Positions 14,785 to 22,698 of a stretch of DNA of 51,335 bases are shown here, in pieces. The position numbers and the translations under genes are program-made. Origin of the DNA: Planotetraspora thailandica. Its GTDB lineage: Bacteria > Actinomycetota > Actinomycetes > Streptosporangiales > Streptosporangiaceae. The notes under the pieces were generated by a model that was not told where the DNA came from, did no database searches, and saw only the letters and a list, made by a program, of their open reading frames with translations. Within the stretch, counting starts at the first letter, position 1. The number at the start of each line of letters is the position of its first letter. The stretch covers positions 1 through 51,335 of the forward strand of contig NZ_BOOR01000079.1 in NCBI RefSeq assembly GCF_016863335.1. Reading direction: 5' to 3'.

Positions 14785-16340
14785 CACCGCCGGGAGCCCG
14801 GCGCAACGGCAGGATCCTCGCGGCGTGCGGCGCGGCCCTGACCGCCGGCGCTCCCTACCGGGCCGAGGAACTGCTCGACCTGCTCACTCCCGACCTCGGT
14901 ATCGCGGTTCTCGACGCCCAGGCGATGCGGCTGCGCGGCTTCCTCAGCGTCATGCTCGGACGCGAGGGCGCGGTCGCCTCGTTGCTGAAGGCCGCGCTGA
15001 TCCTGTCCAACTCCGATCCGCGTGCCCGGCGCGACACACTCCTTGAGGCGTTCGACGCGGTCAGCGTCGTCGCGCGCATCGGCACCGGGATGAGCGCCCT
15101 CCGGGTGGCCAGGGCCGCACTCGACGTGCCCGCCGTCTCCGACGGCCCCGGCGAGCCCGACGTCGCCGATCTGCTGCTGGCGGCCCACGCCAATCTCGTC
15201 GCCGTCGGGTATGTGCAGGCGGTGCCGCTGATGCGGCGGGGGCTGACGGCCATGCAGGCCGAGGACGCCGAGACCGGCGACGCGGCCCGCTGGTTCCTGC
15301 TCGGCATCCTGCTCGCTGTCGAACTGTGGGACATCGACGCCCTGGCCGCCTGCTCGGAACGCTACTCCGCGGCCGCGCGCAGGCAGGGAGCCCTGCGCAT
15401 GCTGCAGGCGGGCGCGCACGGCTCGGCCACCTCGGAACTGGTCTACGGCCGATTCGCCGCCGCGGAAGCCCACTTCGCCGAGTTCAAGGACGTCGCGGCA
15501 GCCATCAGCGCCGACCTGCGCTTCGCCGTACCGAGTGATGTCATGCTGCACGCCTGGCGAGGCGACAGGGACCGCACGCTGGCGGCAGTGGCGGCGCAGG
15601 CGGGACCGGGCGCCGAACGGCCCGGCGGGCTGCAGGTGCAACTCGCCCGCAGCGCTTTGGTGCTGCTCGAACTCGGGCACCGCCGTTACGCCGAGGCGCA
15701 GGCGGCGGGGGAGATCATTTTCGCCGAGGATCCGCCGCATTTCGGCAACGGGATGCTGCCCGACCTCGTCGAGGCGGCGGTCCGCAACAACGACGCCGCG
15801 GTCGCGCGGCCGGCGCTGGCCCGGCTGGCCGAGCGTGCCACGGCGAGCGGCACTCCGTGGGCGCTCGGCGTGCTGGCCCGAAGCCGCGCGCTCCTCGCCT
15901 CCGACGACCGTGCCGAGAACCTCTACCTCGAGGCCATCGGCATCCTGAAGCAGACCTCCCTGGCCACCGAACTGGCACGCGCACACCTCGTGTACGGCGA
16001 GTGGCTGAGGCGCCGCCGACGCCGGAGCGACGCCCGCGACCAGCTCCGGACCGCCCACGACATGTTCGTGGGCATGAGCGCCGCGGCGTTCGCCGAGCGT
16101 GCCCGGACGGAACTGGCCGCCACCGGGGAGAGGGCACGCCGACGCGATTTCGGCACGGCCCACGACCTGACCCCGCAGGAGCTCCGGGTGGCGCACCTCG
16201 CCTCCCAAGGCGCCACCAATCAGGAGATCGCCACCGAGTTGTTCATCAGCGCCAGCACGGTGGAGTACCACCTTCGCAAGGTGTTCAGGAAACTCGGCGT
16301 CAGCTCGCGGAAGCAACTCCTGCACGCCCTGCCCGCGTAG
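14595..16340 (+). CDS. LAL (LuxR-family) regulator, C-terminal part after a frameshift
   Basis: This frame carries the rest of the regulator that begins at 13579: a TPR-like helical region (ASAAEDGP-type repeats through LAAAERYSA-type helices) and, in the last 65 residues, a LuxR/GerE DNA-binding domain (DLTPQELRVAHLASQGATNQ, EIATELFISASTVEYHLRKV). The sequence is protein-like from about 14573 (PRRRQVHAVLAAV), upstream of the GTG at 14595, so this is not an independent gene by origin. Whether a truncated DNA-binding protein is made from the GTG, or the full protein by frameshifting, cannot be told. If the reading is a sequencing error, the whole would be one protein of about 920 residues. Confidence 0.8.
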   Translation: MHAVLAAVTDPVSDADRHAWHLASAADGPSETVAAELEASAQRARERGGHLAQAAFLHRAAELTPPGARRNGRILAACGAALTAGAPYRAEELLDLLTPDLGIAVLDAQAMRLRGFLSVMLGREGAVASLLKAALILSNSDPRARRDTLLEAFDAVSVVARIGTGMSALRVARAALDVPAVSDGPGEPDVADLLLAAHANLVAVGYVQAVPLMRRGLTAMQAEDAETGDAARWFLLGILLAVELWDIDALAACSERYSAAARRQGALRMLQAGAHGSATSELVYGRFAAAEAHFAEFKDVAAAISADLRFAVPSDVMLHAWRGDRDRTLAAVAAQAGPGAERPGGLQVQLARSALVLLELGHRRYAEAQAAGEIIFAEDPPHFGNGMLPDLVEAAVRNNDAAVARPALARLAERATASGTPWALGVLARSRALLASDDRAENLYLEAIGILKQTSLATELARAHLVYGEWLRRRRRRSDARDQLRTAHDMFVGMSAAAFAERARTELAATGERARRRDFGTAHDLTPQELRVAHLASQGATNQEIATELFISASTVEYHLRKVFRKLGVSSRKQLLHALPA

Positions 16341-16416
16341 CCGACCGCCTGGCGCGAAGGTGAGCACGCTTCCATGTGATCTGCTGTGACGCCGCCAAGC
16401 TTGCGTGCATTCGGTG

Positions 16417-17112
16417 TCACACGAGCGACGGCCGGGTCGGGTCCAGCAACTCGCTGACTCCGCCCCGGTCGAGTGCCACGATGAGCGCGTCCGTGCCCTG
16501 CGACACCTTCAGCATGACCTCGGCCGGATGCAGCGGTACCAGCGCGAGCAGATTAATCAGTGTCCCATCCGCGACGTCGATCGTCCGCGCCTCCGGCCGC
16601 ACGTTGAGCATCGGCGTGATGACCGCCCCGGCGAACGGCGCTCCAGGTGCATACGGCAACGCGGGATCCCCGTTCGGTAGGGAATGCCACTCGCCGATCC
16701 ACGTCCCGTACTCGTGCGGGAAGCGAGCCACCTGCTTCAGCACCCGCACCGGCCACCCCGTCCGCTCGTCGTGCAGCGCCGCCTGCGTCAGCGGCCAGTC
16801 CGCCGGCAGGCACAGCATCAACTCCGCATACGGACTGATTCCATGCCCATCGGGCACCGTCATCGGCCGCTCGCTCATCCCCGATGTGACCAGCGCCTGG
16901 TACGGTCGCTCCGCCGAGGGGCCGACCACGTAGACGTGCACCCCGACAAGGTGCGAGGCGATCTCGTGCAGGACGAACGCGACCGGCCCAAAGTGCGTGG
17001 CAACGTGCCGGTCGATGGCCTCGGCCACCTCCTGCCGCTGGCCGGCAGCCGCCACGAACCCGTCATACCGCGGCTCATGACGCACAATCCCGGCCCCAGA
17101 CACCTCATCCAT
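16417..17112 (-). CDS. Suppressor of fused (SUFU)-domain protein
   Basis: A 231-residue protein with the features of the bacterial SUFU family: FVLHEIASHLVGVHVYVVGP, YQALVTSGMSERPMTVPDG, YAELMLCLPADWPL, LKQVARFPHEYGTWIGEWHS, and near the end DGTLINLLALVPLHPAEV. Bacterial SUFU-domain proteins are frequent immunity proteins in polymorphic-toxin loci (established in comparative-genomics work by the Aravind group) but no toxin gene is recognisable here. The start is placed at ATG 17112; a GTG at 17148 is possible. It is convergent with the LAL regulator and lies downstream of another orphan gene at 17245-17736 on the same strand. Confidence 0.85.
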   Translation of the reverse strand: MDEVSGAGIVRHEPRYDGFVAAAGQRQEVAEAIDRHVATHFGPVAFVLHEIASHLVGVHVYVVGPSAERPYQALVTSGMSERPMTVPDGHGISPYAELMLCLPADWPLTQAALHDERTGWPVRVLKQVARFPHEYGTWIGEWHSLPNGDPALPYAPGAPFAGAVITPMLNVRPEARTIDVADGTLINLLALVPLHPAEVMLKVSQGTDALIVALDRGGVSELLDPTRPSLV

Positions 17113-17244
17113 GATCGCGCAGTCTAGAGCAGTCGCCAGACACGCCACCGGTCGTGTTGGGCTTCCTGTCCCCGGGACATGCTTGACACTCGCGTTTCAC
17201 CAGATAATCGACACGATCGCATCGGAGGCTTGGTCGCTGCCTCG

Positions 17245-17736
17245 CTAAGCGACCAACGGCTTCCAGCGCTTCAACACAGCCCGTTCACCATTCGGGGCAG
17301 GCCACACCTGCACCCGCAACCGTTCCATCGTCTGCTGGTCATCGTCGGAGTCGATCCCCAAGCGCTCTGCCTCAGCCAGGTTGCTACTCGCCACCCGGAC
17401 ACGAACCGGGCCCACGGGGACCTCGAACCTTGCAGCGTCCGGCTCGTAGTCAGTGCAGCCCATGATCACGATTCGGCCTGACGGAACCTGCATACTCCCC
17501 TCGACTACATGGTCGAAGTCGGCGAAGTCGTCCGCAGGCGGTGCATCCAACACCTCGACTCGGACGGCCACCGTCACGTTGACCGACGTGCCAACCGCTA
17601 TAGCGTCATCGGCGACGGCCAGTCGGTCGGCAGACGTCTCGTCGGTCCATGTCTCGCCCAGGTCGCTCGTCGAACCGTCGTCTATCAGGTGGAGCTGGTG
17701 GTAGTCCGCGAAGATCTCCAAATCCAAAGAAACCAC
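17245..17736 (-). CDS. Hypothetical protein, possibly an orphan immunity-type protein
   Basis: A 163-residue soluble protein, GTG start at 17736 with GCGGAGGA upstream. It opens with strands (LDLEIFADYHQLHLIDDG) and is acidic, with long beta-rich stretches (SVNVTVAVRVEVLDAPPADD). I do not recognise a named family; a resemblance to ComJ-like nuclease inhibitors in the first 20 residues is only impressionistic. The neighbouring SUFU gene is of an immunity-linked family, which suggests but does not show a similar role. Codon use is slightly less GC-biased than that of neighbours. Confidence 0.6.
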   Translation of the reverse strand: MVSLDLEIFADYHQLHLIDDGSTSDLGETWTDETSADRLAVADDAIAVGTSVNVTVAVRVEVLDAPPADDFADFDHVVEGSMQVPSGRIVIMGCTDYEPDAARFEVPVGPVRVRVASSNLAEAERLGIDSDDDQQTMERLRVQVWPAPNGERAVLKRWKPLVA

Positions 17737-17944
17737 GCCGTCCTCCGCAACATCGCCGGACCCGAAGTCTTGCGTATCTAGTCAACTGTCAGGCATCTCG
17801 TGGGACCAGACAGAGTTCGGCGGCCGTTGTCCTGTCCCGGGGCCGACAGGGATCGGCATCTTGCCGAGCGGACCGCACCGGGTGACCATCGGTACGGGTG
17901 ATCGGCTCTCAAAGCGTCCGGGCACCGGGTGGAGATGGTCGAAC

Positions 17945-18721
17945 ATGGGCAGGCGCAAAGGCAGCCCCCGCCGCCGCGACCGTAAAAGGCCGCAGCACAT
18001 TCCCCGCATGCAGCGAAACCTGGTCCGTGACAAGCCCCACCATGTCCTCCGTTGGCAGCCCGACTGGCTCCACGTCGGCTTCGTCGTCGTCGCGGTGCTG
18101 ACCCCACTCGCCTTCGGCCTGTCGGCCTCGTTCCTCCCGCATTCGTCGAGCGACTCCTTATGGGAGATGCTGTCCTGGTGCGGAGCAGTGGCCGCCTTCC
18201 TGATCTGCGTGCTCCATGGTCTCAGCGAGGAAGACCCGCTCCCGCAGGGTGCAGGGTGGATGAGCCACACGTGGCTGCTACGGCTGGTGCTGGGTCTTCT
18301 GTCGGTGATCGCCTTCCTCGTCCCGCCTGCCACCGGGGCCGAGATCCTGGTCAAGCACCTGCCTCCCGCCGTTGAGGCGGCCGCAGGCGAGGGCGCGGGG
18401 GGCACCTTCACTGTGACGCACCGTTACTGCCGCAGCGCGTGCAGGACGTGGGGTGAGTTCGACTCCGACGACGGCCGCATCAGGGTCACGTCCGTCGACG
18501 TCGGCTTCGGCATCGGTACGGTTGGAGAGCGAGTGCGTGCCTTGTATAACGACGGGCGCGTCTACCTTCCCGGGACGAAAGCATGGATCCCGGTGGCGGC
18601 TTGGTTTCTGAACGACATGGCGCTAGGTCTGCTGGGTATCGCCCTGGCGTGGCAGTACCGCCCACATCGTCTTCCGGCATCTCTGAAACGCACCCGGACA
18701 GGCAGGGCCACTGCACAGTAG
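17945..18721 (+). CDS. Membrane protein of unknown function with extracytoplasmic loop
   Basis: A 258-residue protein. A basic N-terminus (GRRKGSPRRRDRKRPQHIPR) precedes hydrophobic segments around HVGFVVVAVLTPLAFGLSAS, SWCGAVAAFLICVLHGL, LVLGLLSVIAFLVPPATG and, near the C-terminus, AAWFLNDMALGLLGIALAW. Between the third and fourth lies a soluble region with paired cysteines (RYCRSACRTWGEFDSDDG), probably outside. This gives four predicted membrane helices with one exported domain. I do not recognise the family. ATG 17945 (with GGTGGAG upstream) is preferred to an in-frame upstream start at 17861. It is divergent from the gene at 17245-17736. Confidence 0.65.
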   Translation: MGRRKGSPRRRDRKRPQHIPRMQRNLVRDKPHHVLRWQPDWLHVGFVVVAVLTPLAFGLSASFLPHSSSDSLWEMLSWCGAVAAFLICVLHGLSEEDPLPQGAGWMSHTWLLRLVLGLLSVIAFLVPPATGAEILVKHLPPAVEAAAGEGAGGTFTVTHRYCRSACRTWGEFDSDDGRIRVTSVDVGFGIGTVGERVRALYNDGRVYLPGTKAWIPVAAWFLNDMALGLLGIALAWQYRPHRLPASLKRTRTGRATAQ

Positions 18722-18826
18722 TGGGCGTCGGCATCGGGTTCGCGGCGACGCCTCATTCGCCCGTTCACCGCTGTCGCCGGTCGTGCGGCACTGGGCCAGC
18801 CATCCCAGCCGCCCTGTTCAGGCTGG

Positions 18827-19987
18827 TCAGCCGCGTAGCGGGCGGAAGAACCCGCGGATCTCGGTGACCAACTCCTCCGGCCGCTCCAATGCCGCGAAAT
18901 GGCCGCCTTGGTCGAACTCGGTGAACCGGGTCAGACGGTAGCAGCGCCGCACCCATTCCTCGGGCGGCGTGAAGTTGTCCTTGGCGAAGGAGGCGAACCC
19001 GGTCGGCGTATCAACATAACCAGGCACAAACCTGCCGAGCATGCCCTCGGTGTGCATGGTCTCGTAGTACAGGCGGGTGGAGGTGGCGATGGAGTTGGTC
19101 AGCCAGTAGAGGGTAATGTCGGTGAGCATTTCGTCCTTGCTGAACACCGACTCGACGTCGCCGCCGCAGTCGCTCCACGCCCGGAACTTCTCCACGATCC
19201 ACCCGGCCAGCCCGGCGGGGGAATCGGACAGCCCCGCCGCGAGCGTGGACGGCCGGGTGCCCTGGATTTGGGCGTATCCACCCTCCGCGGAGAAAAACTG
19301 CTCGGTCTCGGCCACGAATGCCTCTTCGGCGGGCGTGAGCGGGGCCGAGTTCTCGTCCAGTACCGGCGTCGCCCCCATCAGGTTCAGATGGATGCCGGCC
19401 ACGGTGTCGCCGTGGTCGCGGCCGAGGCGGCTGGTGATCTGCGCGCCCCAGTCGCCGCCCTGTGCGCCGTAGCGCGAATAGCCGAGCACCTCGGTCATGA
19501 GCTGGTTGAACAGGTTCGCCATGGCCGTCGGGGTCATCCCGGGCGTGCCGGGATGCGAGGAGAAACCGTAGCCGGGCAGGCTCGGCGCGACCACGTCGAA
19601 CGCGTCAGCCGGATCCCCGCCGTACGCTGCCGGGTCGGTCAACGGCCCGATGATCTTGTGCACTTCCCAGAACGAACCGGGCCAGCCGTGCGAGAACAGC
19701 AGAGGGAACGGGCGCGGCCCCACTCCCTTGGCGTGCACGAAGTGCACGGTGTTGCCGTCGACCTCGGCGAGGAACTGGGGAAGCGCGTTGAGTCGCTCCT
19801 CAGCCGCGCCCCAGTCGAACTCGGTGCGCCAGTACTCCAGCAGCTCGGCGAGGTAGCCGGGTGGCGTGCCGTGCGTCCAGTCCTGTCCAGACAGTGCCGG
19901 CGCGAACCGCGTTCTGGCCAGCCGCTCCCGCAGGTCGGTGAGCTGCTCGGGACTGGTTTCGCTGCGGAACGGACGTACCTGCGCCAT
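18827..19987 (-). CDS. Epoxide hydrolase (EHN-domain alpha/beta hydrolase)
   Basis: A 386-residue enzyme with the N-terminal epoxide-hydrolase lid (EHN) domain (RPFRSETSPEQLTDLRERLA) followed by an alpha/beta hydrolase core: oxyanion segment LLFSHGWPGSFWE, nucleophile Asp179 in GAQGGDWGAQITSRLG, and catalytic histidine in FDQGGHFAALERPEE. An Asp rather than Ser nucleophile fits epoxide ring opening by an ester intermediate. The usual size is about 390 residues. Start ATG 19987 has AAAAGGT upstream; in-frame ATGs further up lack it. A 353-bp gap separates it from the hydrolase at 20341, so it is probably a separate unit. The substrate is unknown. Confidence 0.93.
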   Translation of the reverse strand: MAQVRPFRSETSPEQLTDLRERLARTRFAPALSGQDWTHGTPPGYLAELLEYWRTEFDWGAAEERLNALPQFLAEVDGNTVHFVHAKGVGPRPFPLLFSHGWPGSFWEVHKIIGPLTDPAAYGGDPADAFDVVAPSLPGYGFSSHPGTPGMTPTAMANLFNQLMTEVLGYSRYGAQGGDWGAQITSRLGRDHGDTVAGIHLNLMGATPVLDENSAPLTPAEEAFVAETEQFFSAEGGYAQIQGTRPSTLAAGLSDSPAGLAGWIVEKFRAWSDCGGDVESVFSKDEMLTDITLYWLTNSIATSTRLYYETMHTEGMLGRFVPGYVDTPTGFASFAKDNFTPPEEWVRRCYRLTRFTEFDQGGHFAALERPEELVTEIRGFFRPLRG

Positions 19988-20340
19988 ATGACCTTTTCCC
20001 TGGACGTCGAAATGCCTCGTGTTCGGCATGCCAGCGCGCGGGCATGCGCGATCCATGGGCCGCGGCCGGTGCTGCACTGGGCGGGTGCCCCCGGCGATGC
20101 TTCGGGGGCACATTCAGGTTTACGCCGGCTGTGCGGAGTTACCCAGACCCCCGCTTTGCCTACGTCCCATGTGACTACCACCAGCAGAGACAGGCTGACG
20201 GGCCCAATCGGGAACACCCGACGCAGCGGTTAAACGCCCAGGCCGTGATCTTCCTTTCTAGCGGTCGTCCACGGTGATGCGCCCCCTGACCCTTATGCAG
20301 GCCAGGGGGACACACGGGGATGTGAACGCTTTGGCACCGT
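19988..20340. other. Intergenic region with two hairpins
   Basis: This 353-bp stretch has no gene. GTGCCCCCG at 20085-20093 pairs with CGGGGGCAC at 20103-20111, and CCCCCTG at 20282-20288 pairs with CAGGGGG at 20303-20309. The second lies about 32 bp beyond the stop of the minus-strand hydrolase at 20341-21045 and is a candidate terminator for it. The first could serve as a back-up or as a regulatory structure for the epoxide hydrolase. Neither is followed by a T-run. Confidence 0.5.
20282..20309 (-). terminator. Candidate terminator hairpin after the hydrolase at 20341
   Basis: A 7-bp GC-rich stem (CCCCCTG/CAGGGGG) with a 14-base loop, starting about 31 bases after the stop codon of the minus-strand hydrolase. 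There is no poly-T tract, as is common in high-GC actinobacteria, so termination is an inference from position and stem alone. Confidence 0.4.
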
Positions 20341-21045
20341 TCAAGATGCGAGTTCGACCTTGAGCAGCGCTGCCAACTCCGACGGCATCGACAGGAACGG
20401 ACTGTGGGAGGAATCCAGGCGATGCACCCGCTTCGCCCGCTGAGCCATCGCCTCCTGAGCGAACGGCGGGATGGCGTTGTCCGCCGTGCAGATGATGTAA
20501 GTGCTGGGAATGGTGTGCCAAGCGGCCCTGGAGACCGGTCCGGTCTGCGAGGAGTACGACGCAGGAACCAATTTCTCTATCGCCTCCGCGGCGAGCTCGG
20601 GATCGACGTCACCGTAGAAGACGTCCTTGGCCTCGTCCTCGGCCACCCTGATGACGCCGCCCTCGGGGCCCTCGTCCTTGCTGATCAGCCACCACGACGG
20701 CGGCACACCGCCCGCGCTTCCCAACAGGGATTCTCCCTCGTCGACCATCGCGGCGGCGAGGTAGACGATTCGATTGACGTTATCCGCACCGGCCAGCGCC
20801 TCGGTGACGACAGATCCGGCGTAGGAGTGCGCCACGACGACGACAGGTCCGTCGATCGCGGCTACAGCGGCGGCAACCGTATCGGCGTCGTCTTGGAGCG
20901 TGCCAAGTGCTCCAAGGTCGCTCCCGCTACTGGGACAAGCGACCGTGTGCACGTCCACGTCGGGGAGCTGCTCGATCACCCGGTCCCATACCCACGGACG
21001 GTGATACGCGCCATGCACGAGAAGGAGTGTCGGTTGCGTGCTCAT
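20341..21045 (-). CDS. Alpha/beta hydrolase (EstC-like)
   Basis: A 234-residue hydrolase of the small EstC/pyrethroid-hydrolase-like type found several times in this window. Motifs: LLLVHGAYHRPWVWDRV, nucleophile elbow VVAHSYAGSV with Ser74, AAWHTIPSTYIICTADNAIP with the acid, and the histidine in LDSSHSPFLS. It lacks a signal peptide. Compared with the copies at 35853, 36756 and 42224 it has the same order of blocks but is clearly diverged. It is preceded by a 12-bp direct repeat (21192-21225) and by an AraC-type regulator on the same strand, which probably controls it. The substrate is unknown. Confidence 0.9.
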   Translation of the reverse strand: MSTQPTLLLVHGAYHRPWVWDRVIEQLPDVDVHTVACPSSGSDLGALGTLQDDADTVAAAVAAIDGPVVVVAHSYAGSVVTEALAGADNVNRIVYLAAAMVDEGESLLGSAGGVPPSWWLISKDEGPEGGVIRVAEDEAKDVFYGDVDPELAAEAIEKLVPASYSSQTGPVSRAAWHTIPSTYIICTADNAIPPFAQEAMAQRAKRVHRLDSSHSPFLSMPSELAALLKVELAS

Positions 21046-21391
21046 AGGCCCTCATTAGTGCTCGGGGAAAAAGTGGCCACGACATGGATTTCGCGCCCGT
21101 TGACTTACATGCGCCGCCAACGCCGAAAGACGTGACCTCGTGGGATCAGCGGCAAATATAGGTTTTATACCGAGCGGTAACTTGTCTTCTCGTGCAAGGC
21201 TCCTTGCCCTCCTGTGCAAGGCTCCGTGTACAGGTCCTGGTTGCGATGGAACAACTGGACGAGGTCGTGGCTTTTCGACCAGGCGGTGTGGGCGCGCGAG
21301 TCCCCCGCCGAGGCGGAAACCGACACCGCCCTGGCGGAGAAGGGCGACGCTCGCCGAGCTTTTCTTTGATGGCTTCCAGTGAGTCCGGCTG
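21046..21391. other. Intergenic region between hydrolase and AraC genes
   Basis: This 346-bp gap is upstream of the hydrolase and downstream of the AraC gene. It holds the direct repeat at 21192-21225. A T/A-rich stretch around 21160-21180 (AATATAGGTTTTATACC) could be part of a promoter for the hydrolase. I see no gene. Confidence 0.5.
21192..21225. promoter_or_regulatory. 12-bp direct repeat with 22-bp period between AraC and hydrolase genes
   Basis: GTGCAAGGCTCC occurs at 21192-21203 and again at 21214-21225, an exact repeat with a period of 22 bp, about two helical turns. AraC-family proteins commonly bind direct repeats with such spacing. The repeat lies 147 bp before the start of the hydrolase gene (start at 21045) and 166 bp beyond the AraC gene's stop. 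No other function for it is evident in this 346-bp gap. Confidence 0.6.
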
Positions 21392-22366
21392 TCACTCTGT
21401 TTCGGCTGGAAGCTGACGATTCCCATGGCGCCACTCGCGAGGGCTTACACCGTAGGCGGCTTTGAATACGCGGCTGAAATGGGGCGCGCTGGCGAACCCC
21501 CACCGGTAGGCGATCGCCTCGATCGTCGTGAACCGATGGGCAGGCGAGGCCAGTTCCAGTTTGCATTTCTCCAAGCGCTGAGACCTGACCCAATCACCGA
21601 GCGAGATACCGGCCCGAGACAGAGTCAGGTAGAGCTGGCGCACGGAAATGTGGTGCTCGGCGGCGATACGCTCGGCGCTCAGATCGCGCTCGGCCAGATG
21701 GAGACGTATGTAAGTCATGACACGTTGCAGGAGAGCGTGATGCAAAGGCTCCCTGGCCAGATCGTCACGCCCAAGGCCCGTAGTGACCACAGCCCTGATC
21801 AGTTCGATACAGGGCTGCGCCAACAGACCGGCGTCAGTCTCGCCGATAGCGGACTGGTTGCGGACCAACCGTGAGATGAACGCTGCTGCGGTATCCGCAA
21901 CCGGGCGCTCCACACCGAGCCGCACAGCTGTGATCCGACCGAGCAGGGATGGTGGGAGACCAAGGAGGTGATTGGGAACACGAACGGTGAACGCAGTTAC
22001 GGCGCCCTGAAAGAAAACATCGTAAGGATTCACGTTCTGGAGCAGAACCAGATCTCCCGGCCGTATTTCCGCCTGCCTGTCGCCCTGGGCGAATCGGGAG
22101 ACTCCTGATTTCTGCAGACCGACGAAAATGTGCGGCTCAACGTCATCAGTCATTGGGCCGACGGTCCGCCGAATGGCAGTCACGTTCCAGTGGATGCTTG
22201 AGATTTCTACCGAGCCCAGCGCGCTGGTCGTCGTAACGGCCTTGATACGATCCGGATTCGAGGGAACATCCACCTCTGATCGGCCATTTAATGCCCGCGA
22301 GGCTTCGCGGATCGCCTCTGCACGATCATTTGGAGGCAGGGACCCCACGTCAAATCGAACTGCCAT
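21392..22366 (-). CDS. AraC-family transcriptional regulator
   Basis: A 324-residue protein. The N-terminal part is an AraC-binding-like cupin region (AEIRPGDLVLLQNVNPYDVF), the C-terminal 100 residues are a double HTH: LSAERIAAEHHISVRQLYLT and FTTIEAIAYRWGFASAPHFS, ending RVFKAAYGVSPREWR. The arrangement matches AraC regulators of the AraC_binding_2 group (many control alkane, aromatic or ester catabolism). The start ATG 22366 is chosen for the GGGAGGAG six bases upstream; two in-frame ATGs further up lack it. The gene is transcribed towards the hydrolase at 20341 and probably controls it by the direct repeat at 21192-21225. Its ligand is unknown. Confidence 0.92.
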   Translation of the reverse strand: MAVRFDVGSLPPNDRAEAIREASRALNGRSEVDVPSNPDRIKAVTTTSALGSVEISSIHWNVTAIRRTVGPMTDDVEPHIFVGLQKSGVSRFAQGDRQAEIRPGDLVLLQNVNPYDVFFQGAVTAFTVRVPNHLLGLPPSLLGRITAVRLGVERPVADTAAAFISRLVRNQSAIGETDAGLLAQPCIELIRAVVTTGLGRDDLAREPLHHALLQRVMTYIRLHLAERDLSAERIAAEHHISVRQLYLTLSRAGISLGDWVRSQRLEKCKLELASPAHRFTTIEAIAYRWGFASAPHFSRVFKAAYGVSPREWRHGNRQLPAETE

Positions 22367-22570
22367 GTGGAACTCCTCCCGCATGAAGTGGCCGCCGTCG
22401 CGGCGTTCCAACAGCGCGTTACCGCGGCGCAGTGCTCGACGTCCGGCGCAGCGACCGAAGCGCGACTCGGTGACAGCGATCAGGCGGGCCAGGGTCTCGG
22501 TGTAGCACGGCCAGTCGCCAAGTAGCTATGACGCACGATCCGGTTCGAATGTTCCTCAGACCCTGGGATG

Positions 22571-22696
22571 TCACCGGAAGACGGCAGGAATGGGCTGCGT
22601 CATCTCGCACGTGGTGTGCGCGCCGCCGTGCCACGCCTCGACCGGGGCGTCCCAGTCGATCAGGTGCCTGTGTACCGGCGCGAACAATCCGCTCAC
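22571..22696 (-). pseudogene. Short protein-like relic of unknown family
   Basis: Directly after the carboxylesterase stop (22699), a GTG at 22696 opens a 41-codon frame with protein-like composition (FAPVHRHLIDWDAPVEAWHG, then AHTTCEMTQPIPAVF) ending at 22571. It looks like the C-terminus of a larger protein whose family I cannot name. It might instead be a genuine small coupled gene: its GTG overlaps the preceding gene's end closely. No ribosome-binding site distinguishes the two. The rest of the 22367-22698 gap holds nothing I can identify. Confidence 0.3.
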
Positions 22697-22698
22697 TT

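Noticed and set aside
13566-16367. A 933-codon open frame on the minus strand opposite the LAL gene
   Set aside because: It is the antisense shadow of a high-GC coding region; its translation has no domain and is low in complexity.
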